Below, piece after piece: positions 22,842-28,026 of a stretch of DNA of 28,026 nucleotides. The stretch is from Bacteroidota bacterium (GTDB lineage: Bacteria > Bacteroidota > Bacteroidia > Chitinophagales > Chitinophagaceae): the NCBI GenBank assembly GCA_023391015.1, contig JAEWBT010000099.1:1-28026 (forward strand), written 5' to 3'. Every line of letters starts with the position of its first letter. The first letter of the stretch is position 1. A program made the translations under genes and the position numbers. The notes beneath the pieces are model-generated. The model saw only the letters and a program-made list of their open reading frames with translations, did no database searches and was not told where the DNA came from.

Positions 22842-22867
22842 CGAAGGTGAGAGGAGAGGACGCCAAA
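22842..22867 (-). promoter_or_regulatory. Promoter of the phosphoesterase gene
   Basis: On the minus strand TTTG (22867-22864) and CACCTTCG (22849-22842) are 14 bases apart, and the ATG follows after six bases. The flanking CCTTTGGCGTCC and the spacing match the AAA+ ATPase promoter. Confidence 0.4.
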
Positions 22868-22990
22868 GGGTGACGTAGAAATAATTTTTTAGCCACGTCA
22901 TAGTTTGGCGTTAGCCTGTGTAAATATTTGTCGCGAAACGACGGGGACGCCGAAAACCGATTCAGAGTAGGCACAAACTTATTTTCAATT

Positions 22991-23209
22991 ATGGGATTAT
23001 TCAGAGCTACCGTAAAAAGCACCCGCACCACCAATGGCGTTCGCCTGGAAAAAGGCATGACCGTAGACTTCGTATCCACTTACACTTCGCCGCTCGGCAC
23101 CAATGGCGGACATGATGTAGTAGATGCGTTTCAGCGCGTCTATGGCGTGGACATCCGAAAAGCCTGCGCCGTTAACTCTGCTTACATTGAGGTGAAAAAG
23201 ATTGGGTAG
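22991..23209 (+). CDS. DUF6140 family protein
   Basis: This 72-residue protein starts at ATG 22991 (MGLFRATVKSTRTT). It matches a small Bacteroidota family of unknown function that I recall as DUF6140: a short N-terminal strand region with NGVRLEKGMTVD, then TNGGHDVVDAFQRVYGVDIRKACAVNSAYIEV. It has no signal peptide or membrane segment. The longer open frame from 22928 is not needed. It lies 90 bases upstream of the DUF262 gene on the same strand, but each may have its own promoter. Function is unknown; relatives are often seen in accessory regions. Confidence 0.8.
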   Translation: MGLFRATVKSTRTTNGVRLEKGMTVDFVSTYTSPLGTNGGHDVVDAFQRVYGVDIRKACAVNSAYIEVKKIG

Positions 23210-23299
23210 CTTTTCAAACCAAATTTTTAGAAACGTTTTACTTTATTCGTTTCCGGAATTAGGTTTGGTCTTTCTTTATTCTTCTTCAAACTGATTTTC

Positions 23300-25123
23300 A
23301 TGAATACGCAACCTAAAACACTTCAAGAGCTTTTTGACACTGTTGGAAAGATAAAAGTGCCTTCCTACCAGCGGGCATACGCTTGGGAACAGGACCAACT
23401 AAAAGATTTTGTTGCAGACCTGTTGGAAATAACGGAAACTGAAGGCAGAGAATACTATTACGGACATTTTGTTTTGGAGCAAACCGACGATGGCTATACA
23501 AACGTCATTGATGGGCAGCAGCGGCTTACAACCTTCATCTTGTTTCTATTGGCCTGCCAAAGTTTCGGCAGGGAAAATTTAGAACTGTACATCAACCGTT
23601 TTGAAACCGTTAATTACGATACTTCAAATTTTGATATTATAAAGAAAGCCATTCGGAATAGTCCAGACTGGGATTTGAAATCACTGGAAACCCAGCTAGA
23701 CAGCGCTACAACCACCCTTTCTATCAAGCGCATCTTATTCGCACTTGATTATTTCCGGAAATCGTTTGCATCTGAATCAGCGACCTCACTTCGCGATACT
23801 GATATACCCAAATACATTGATGCGCTTTTGAATGCAAGCATCTCTTGTCATCTCACGAAGAGCAAGGCGGTTGCAGCCCAGATTTTTGAGCTTCACAATT
23901 CCCGTGGTATTCAGCTTACAGTGCTTGAAAAAGTAAAGTCCAAGCTTATGAAGGCTGCATACGTGTGTGATGCGCCAAGCGAAGAAAGCGAAGTCGCAGT
24001 CTCAAAGATCCAGAATCACTTTGCAGAAATTTATCGTCTTGAGGAGTCGCTTTCCGCTGCTGTGTTCAGAGGGAACCTTTCTTTGGAAGGATTGCTATTT
24101 CATCATCTACGCATAGTAGATGATGGCTCAAAAGTCACTAATGTCAAAAACGGATTTGGTGAACCTTCAAGACACGGCAATCGGGAAGAAATCATTCTTC
24201 ATTACATCGGCAAACGTCTCGCTCAAGGCAACGTGCTTGCGTATGCGACCGGCCTTGCCGAAAAGTTTGAGCAGTCTGTCAGATTCATAAGTACAGAACT
24301 GCCTAAGTTAGATGAAGAAAATAGACTTTTAGGCGACGCGATGATTCTGGACCGGGGACTCAGTACGGAGTTCCTGCTTCTGCTACATTTTAAGGGGTTT
24401 GATGCAAGCCTCAAAAACTCGCTTGTTCTTCGGCTTTGGGAAGTGTTGCTTTTTACAAGGGATTTTCATGGAAAGTACTACAACCTTAAAGGCAGCAGAG
24501 ATAATTTTGAGGAATTCTTTCAAAGGATAGCTGCTAAATCTGAAGAAGAGATTTTGAAAACGCTTGCTGGTTATGTGGAAAAAGGGTTCCGAGCTGACAG
24601 AATGGACAAAGAAAGTTTGCCTTTGACTGTAAGTAATTATATTCAAAGCAATAAAACCAAGTTCTTAGATGGAGCTTTTGATTTTTGGCGGGGCAAGGTG
24701 AACTATATACTCTACAAGTACGAGCTAAGAGAAGGTGCTTCTCTTCAAGATTTGCGAACTGTAGTGAGGGAAGGTTTTTCAACCGAACATATTTTACCAC
24801 GTGAGTGGGACTGGATAAAAGAAGGAGAAGATTACGTTGCGGCAAATGACATTTTGAAAAAGGAGGTTAACAGAAGCATTAACGGTCTCGGCAATCTTCT
24901 TATAATCTCAGAGGCAGAAAACAAATCATTAAGTAACAACCATCCTTGCGACAAAAGATACAAGAGTATTGCAGGCGGAACATATAGAAAGCACAACAAT
25001 ACTGCTAAGCAGGAATGGGAAAATCCGGAAAAATGGTCATCCCTCATTAGTGCCCGAGGCGAAAAAATCTACGCCTTCTTGGAAGAATTTGTAAAGCCAC
25101 CAATAGTAGAAGAGATTTCTTAA
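23300..25123 (+). CDS. DUF262/DUF1524 (GmrSD-like) putative defence nuclease
   Basis: This 607-residue protein has an N-terminal DUF262 domain with PSYQRAYAW (21-29) and the nucleotide-handling motif DGQQR (71-75). It has a C-terminal DUF1524 HNH-like nuclease with STEHILPREW (about 493-502), INGLGNLLI (about 528-536) and SLSNN. The fusion matches GmrSD-type systems, including type IV enzymes that cut modified phage DNA, and the related SspE and BrxU proteins. Catalytic residues seem present. The gene is visibly AT-richer than its neighbours and carries only one TTCCGGAA (23754), suggesting acquisition. It stands alone, with no Ssp or BREX genes nearby. Its TAA overlaps the convergent BatA stop by 4 bp. 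Confidence 0.9.
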   Translation: MNTQPKTLQELFDTVGKIKVPSYQRAYAWEQDQLKDFVADLLEITETEGREYYYGHFVLEQTDDGYTNVIDGQQRLTTFILFLLACQSFGRENLELYINRFETVNYDTSNFDIIKKAIRNSPDWDLKSLETQLDSATTTLSIKRILFALDYFRKSFASESATSLRDTDIPKYIDALLNASISCHLTKSKAVAAQIFELHNSRGIQLTVLEKVKSKLMKAAYVCDAPSEESEVAVSKIQNHFAEIYRLEESLSAAVFRGNLSLEGLLFHHLRIVDDGSKVTNVKNGFGEPSRHGNREEIILHYIGKRLAQGNVLAYATGLAEKFEQSVRFISTELPKLDEENRLLGDAMILDRGLSTEFLLLLHFKGFDASLKNSLVLRLWEVLLFTRDFHGKYYNLKGSRDNFEEFFQRIAAKSEEEILKTLAGYVEKGFRADRMDKESLPLTVSNYIQSNKTKFLDGAFDFWRGKVNYILYKYELREGASLQDLRTVVREGFSTEHILPREWDWIKEGEDYVAANDILKKEVNRSINGLGNLLIISEAENKSLSNNHPCDKRYKSIAGGTYRKHNNTAKQEWENPEKWSSLISARGEKIYAFLEEFVKPPIVEEIS

Positions 25124-26151
25124 CTACCCTCTGCTACACCCCTTAACCACCCCCAGCGCAGCCCCATTTCCAGCAGCAGCAACACCCCCGCCGCAATCAA
25201 AAACGGCCAGGCCCATTCTTTGGTTCGCTCCTCGGTGGTGGTTTCAATTTTCTGTTTTTCCAACTGGTCAATATCGCCGTAAATCGCTGATAGGGACTGG
25301 TTGTCGGTAGCCCGGAAATACCTGCCGCCCGTGCCCGCCGCGATCTGCCGCAGCAAAGGCTCGTCTATCTGCACCGGCTGCTGGATTTTCTCCACCCCGA
25401 AAGGCGTCTGCACGCTCACCAGCGCCGTCCCGGTCGTACCAATGCCAATGGTGTAGACCCGCACGCCAAACGTTTTGGCAATTTCCAGCGCCGTGCCGGG
25501 CGAGATGTGTTCGCGGTTGTTCACCCCGTCGGTCATCAACACAATCACCTTGCTTTTGCCGCCGCTGCGCACGCGGTCCACGGCCGTGGCCAGCCCGTCG
25601 CCAATGGCGGTGCCGTCGGTGAGCATACCGCCTGCGCGCAGAGCATCCAGACTCTGCAAGAGCGCATTTCGATCCATGGTGGCGGGCACTTGGGTAAAGC
25701 TTTCGCCGGAAAAAATCACCAGTCCAATCCGGTCTGCGGGGCGCATCTGGATAAACTCGGCCGCCACTTGCTTGGCGGCTTCCAGGCGGTTGGGTTTAAG
25801 GTCTTCGGCCAGCATGGAGCCGGAAACATCCATGGCAAGCACGATGTCAATCCCCTCGCTTTCAATGTACTCGGAGACGTGGTGTTCCTGCGGCCGCGCG
25901 AGGGCAATAATCAGCGCCACCAACGCCCCGCTAAACAAGAGTGGCAGCCACTTTTCCACCCGGACGCGCAGCGAAGGCGCAACATTCCGGAACGCTGCCG
26001 TAGTAGACAGCCGGAGCGCCGGGCCGGTTTTGCCTTTTCCACGACGCACCCACCACAGCACCGGCAACAGCAAAAGGAGCAGCAGCGCTTCGGGGTGCGC
26101 CAGCCGCCAGTCGCCGAGTGTCAGGTTTTGTAAGAATGCGGGTGTTTCCAT
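25120..26151 (-). CDS. batA: BatA-type von Willebrand factor A membrane protein
   Basis: This 343-residue inner-membrane protein has membrane segments near residues 20-36 and 66-86, a periplasmic or cytosolic VWA domain with the MIDAS motif DVSGS (D108, S110, S112) and TDGTAIGDGL, and a final membrane segment (WAWPFLIAAGVLLLLEMGL). This is the Bat aerotolerance (BatA) layout known from Bacteroides, where Bat proteins aid stress tolerance with a MoxR ATPase. On the same strand upstream are a BatD-like protein and the end of a DUF58 protein. The expected next gene, batB, is absent: the convergent DUF262 gene abuts directly, sharing a TTAA stop overlap. Confidence 0.9.
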   Translation of the reverse strand: METPAFLQNLTLGDWRLAHPEALLLLLLLPVLWWVRRGKGKTGPALRLSTTAAFRNVAPSLRVRVEKWLPLLFSGALVALIIALARPQEHHVSEYIESEGIDIVLAMDVSGSMLAEDLKPNRLEAAKQVAAEFIQMRPADRIGLVIFSGESFTQVPATMDRNALLQSLDALRAGGMLTDGTAIGDGLATAVDRVRSGGKSKVIVLMTDGVNNREHISPGTALEIAKTFGVRVYTIGIGTTGTALVSVQTPFGVEKIQQPVQIDEPLLRQIAAGTGGRYFRATDNQSLSAIYGDIDQLEKQKIETTTEERTKEWAWPFLIAAGVLLLLEMGLRWGWLRGVAEGS

Positions 26152-26158
26152 TTTGTTG

Positions 26159-26364
26159 CTGTAAAGAATCTCTTACTCAACTCCTTTAAAAAGAAAGTTT
26201 TACGGAGGATCCATTCAAGGACGACAACGCCTCTGCGTTTGTTGTTGACAGCGACTTTGTCATTCTGCAAAGAATTCCTTACTCAACTCCTTTAAAAGGA
26301 AAGTTTTGCGAGATCTCCTTTTAAGGATGATAAGGTCACTGTGTTTGTCATTCTGCAAAGAAAC
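26159..26364. repeat. REP-like repeats, left cluster
   Basis: Two direct copies of about 100 and 88 bp start at 26159 and 26266. Each opens with CTGYAAAGAATYYCTTACTC and ends with TTTGTCATTC; a third, truncated start follows at 26354. Within each copy the two ends are partly complementary (GATCC...AGGA against the TTTGTCATTC side), as in REP palindromes. The cluster fills the space between batA and the GIY-YIG gene, and the GIY-YIG stop codon lies in the last copy. Confidence 0.75.
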
Positions 26365-26762
26365 TATTTTTCAGCCCGCTTGTTCTGCTCCAGTTTTTTG
26401 CGAACGATCTGATCTTCACTTCTGCGCCACGACAGCATGTTCTGAATTTGTTCCGGAGTGGGTGGCCAATTGCCCAAAATGTCTTCATTCAGGTGTCGCC
26501 AGCCGGGGTTGAAGCTGTTGATAAGCGCCTCTTTGCGAAAATGCATCCAGGTTTTGATTTCTTTCTCTAAGGCAATGGCATTGAGGACGTAACGGGTTTC
26601 CTCGTGCCACACAAGATAGTATGTTTGGTAGGCAGTAGTGAAAGCCTGCTCGTTGCCAATCCAGTGTTCTATAAGGCGGAAGGCAAGACTGTTAGTAAAG
26701 CCCGTATACAACACCGTATGATTTTGGTTAGTAAGGATGTAGGTGCTGAATTGCGGGCGCAT
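26364..26762 (-). CDS. GIY-YIG nuclease family protein
   Basis: This 132-residue protein belongs to the small GIY-YIG (UPF0213/YhbQ-like) group. The signature is STYILTNQ...VLYTGFTN (6-24), with YIL and YTG replacing GIY and YIG. It is followed by catalytic-helix residues R29 and H33 (RLIEH), then ALEKEIKTW with the metal-binding Glu, and NPGWRHL. The fold makes single-strand cuts in DNA; the biological role of these stand-alone proteins is unclear. The gene interrupts the bat operon and is bracketed on both sides by REP-like palindromes, so it may be part of a mobile element. Expression could come from read-through of the operon. Confidence 0.9.
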   Translation of the reverse strand: MRPQFSTYILTNQNHTVLYTGFTNSLAFRLIEHWIGNEQAFTTAYQTYYLVWHEETRYVLNAIALEKEIKTWMHFRKEALINSFNPGWRHLNEDILGNWPPTPEQIQNMLSWRRSEDQIVRKKLEQNKRAEK

Positions 26763-27053
26763 AGCGGAGGCCTTTTAGGGTTTACAGAACGCATCTACAA
26801 AATAATAGAACGGCTGTGTTTTTACATTCTGAGAGAAATGCCTTTTTTCATAAAATGGAAGTGTTCCAAGAGATTCTTACAAGGATGACAAAGTCGCTTT
26901 TCATCGTTTCTCCTTTATCTCTACCGGCGGTGGCTCTTGCGCATTCCTTTTCATAGGAAAAATATGAAGGGATCCTTACAAGGATGACAAAGTCGCTGTG
27001 TCTTTCGTTGTCTTTGTCATTCTGTAAAGAATCTCTTTCTCATTCAATTTTCC
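26763..27053. repeat. REP-like repeats, right cluster, with hairpin
   Basis: Two copies of RGATYCTTACAAGGATGACA followed by AAGTCGCT begin at 26871 and 26970. The second is paired with an inverted copy: GATCCTTACAAGGATGACAAAG read as two halves at 26971-26992 against CTTTGTCATTCTGTAAAGAATC at 27012-27033, giving an imperfect 22-bp stem. The right end (CTGTAAAGAATCTC) is the same as the start of the left cluster at 26159. No gene is seen in this 291-base interval. Confidence 0.75.
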
Positions 27054-27929
27054 TTACAATTTCAGGTTTTGAACCAGCGCATACGCCGTTTGCAGAACCG
27101 TTTCTTGTTGCGTCAGGTTCGGTTGCAGCTTGGCAAATTTCACCGCATCAGCTTCCTGTAAAATCGCGCGGAGTTGCTGTTGCGGCAAACCTTCCAATAC
27201 TTTTCCGGAACGGCGCAGCAACTGGGCGGAAGTGATTTCGCGGGTTTTAAAACCACCTTTCGCGGCCACGGCGTCGCGCACAATGTCGGTGAGGCGGGTG
27301 TAGAATTGCCGGTACTCGCCCCGCTGCGGCAAGCCTTCGGCTTCTAGTTCTTTCAGCAAAACCATAAACCCTTTGGGCGGCATCTGCGGCAGGGGCGAAG
27401 GTGCCTTTTTCTTCCGGCGCAGCCACATCCACAACGCAAGCGCCACGAGCAGCGCCACGCCCAACCCAAATGCCCACGGCTTCCAGTTCAAGTAGTCTGG
27501 CGCGGCAATGATATCCCGGATCGGGTCTATCGGTTTGGTCGTGTCCACGTCCATGGGGTAGAGATAGACCGAAACCGGCGCGCTTTGCACCGTTTGTCCG
27601 CCTACGCCAAACGTCAGCGCCGGCACTTCAAAAATGCCGGAATCCAACCCTACAAACGGGTATTCACGCAGGTAGCGCACCTGTCCGCCTGTTTCTACTG
27701 TGTCGGTTTTCGGTTCACCCGTGCGGGCCAGCGCCCGAAATGAATCCGGCACCTGCGGCCATTGCACTTCCGTTCCGGCAGGCAGCGGACCGGCATCCAA
27801 CCGAAGCGTCAGCGGGGAGCCAATCAAGGCCTGAGTGGAATCCATAGACACGCGCACCGGCGATTGCCCTTTTCCAATAAAGGCAAACAACAAAAGGAGA
27901 AACAGCAGCGGCAGGCCTTTTTTTCTCAT
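27054..27929 (-). CDS. BatD-like membrane protein
   Basis: This 291-residue protein starts at ATG 27929 (MRKKGLPLLFLLL), with a signal peptide ending near GKGQS (~20). Residues ~20-150 form an Ig-like, beta-rich periplasmic domain (VRVSMDSTQALIGSPLTLRL), followed by one membrane segment (AFGLGVALLVALALWMWLRR) and a cytoplasmic region of helices with YTRLTDIVRDAVAA. This matches the DUF4381/BatD-like component of MoxR-Bat clusters. The ATG overlaps the stop of the preceding DUF58 gene by 4 bp (ATGA), implying translational coupling. A longer frame from 28004 overlaps that gene and is rejected. It was presumably co-transcribed with batA before the repeat/GIY-YIG insertion. Confidence 0.82.
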   Translation of the reverse strand: MRKKGLPLLFLLLLFAFIGKGQSPVRVSMDSTQALIGSPLTLRLDAGPLPAGTEVQWPQVPDSFRALARTGEPKTDTVETGGQVRYLREYPFVGLDSGIFEVPALTFGVGGQTVQSAPVSVYLYPMDVDTTKPIDPIRDIIAAPDYLNWKPWAFGLGVALLVALALWMWLRRKKKAPSPLPQMPPKGFMVLLKELEAEGLPQRGEYRQFYTRLTDIVRDAVAAKGGFKTREITSAQLLRRSGKVLEGLPQQQLRAILQEADAVKFAKLQPNLTQQETVLQTAYALVQNLKL

Positions 27930-28026
27930 CGGCTCTGAAAGAAATTTTGCAACACCCGCACCGGGTCGTCGGCGGTGGCGAGGGACAGCAATGGTACGCC
28001 GCAATGCCGGAACACCGCCTCGGTGT
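27926..28026 (-). CDS. DUF58 domain protein, C-terminal fragment (runs off the window)
   Basis: The last 32 codons of a gene entering from the right edge read TEAVFRHCGVPLLSLAT then DDPVRVLQNFFQSR and stop at 27926. The pattern of a GV-L-IxT segment, then DD-V--L--FF--R, matches the C-terminus of DUF58 proteins, which usually stand between a MoxR ATPase gene and the bat genes. The fragment is too short for a firm call; context strengthens it. It overlaps the next gene by 4 bp. Confidence 0.65.
   Translation of the reverse strand, partial: TEAVFRHCGVPLLSLATADDPVRVLQNFFQSR

Larger units (their letters stand above)
1671..27210. repeat. Dispersed palindrome TTCCGGAA (about 36 copies)
   Basis: Reading the whole window, I count about 36 copies of TTCCGGAA, most within WTTTCCGGAAAW. 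Examples start at 1671, 8395, 8405, 12793, 12813 and 27203, with others near 2601, 4449, 6425, 10150, 12080, 14120, 20715, 22636 and 23754. Copies lie in genes of both strands, in all frames (FPE, F/ISG and FRK) and between genes. Counts were made by eye. Confidence 0.85.

Overview
The window looks like chromosomal DNA of a GC-moderate member of the Bacteroidota, probably near Chitinophagaceae. The evidence is as follows. Genes lack recognisable Shine-Dalgarno sites. Several starts sit just behind a Bacteroidota-type -7 box (TAnnTTTG or its variant TACCTTCG). The gene content is typical of the phylum: Bat aerotolerance genes, paired Tat-exported ferritin-like proteins, a DUF6140 protein, an S23-type four-helix-bundle protein, and an M1 peptidase with a C-terminal outer-membrane barrel. 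The assignment is inferred from reading, not from a search.

Layout. 1-639 has no convincing gene but carries a 42-bp tandem repeat. 640-4378 (+) holds fructose-1,6-bisphosphatase, a membrane-anchored LtaS/EptA-type sulfatase-fold enzyme and a hotdog acyl-CoA thioesterase. 4570-9278 (-) holds two ferritin-like proteins in an operon, an ACE-like M2 peptidase and an outer-membrane beta-barrel protein. 9380-9913 (-) is a gamma-class carbonic anhydrase interrupted by one in-frame TGA. 10277-12447 (+) is a thyA-folA pair split by a four-helix-bundle gene flanked by inverted heptad repeats, followed by a methyltransferase remnant. 12512-14539 (-) is a zinc-ribbon peptide and an AAA+ ATPase. 14682-17919 (-) is an AT-richer restriction-modification island: Vsr nuclease, a 91-residue unknown, a C5-cytosine methyltransferase and an MvaI/BcnI-type endonuclease. 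18375-21602 (+) is the M1 peptidase-barrel fusion. 21637-22835 (-) is an unknown protein with faint tubulin/FtsZ-like motifs and a small phosphoesterase. 22991-25123 (+) is a DUF6140 protein and a DUF262/DUF1524 (GmrSD-like) putative defence nuclease. 25120-28026 (-) is a Bat-type operon (DUF58, BatD-like, BatA) interrupted by a GIY-YIG nuclease gene set among REP-like palindromes.

Three themes stand out. (1) The palindrome TTCCGGAA, usually as WTTTCCGGAAAW, occurs about 36 times by eye in 28 kb, where chance predicts fewer than one. It appears in all reading frames and between genes, so it looks selected as DNA. (2) Two small genes (four-helix bundle and GIY-YIG) each interrupt a normally tight operon, and each is bracketed by its own repeat family. 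They look like small mobile cassettes. (3) Two defence loci, the R-M/Vsr island and the DUF262 gene, have lower GC than their neighbours and look acquired. No tRNA, rRNA, CRISPR array, integrase or transposase was seen.
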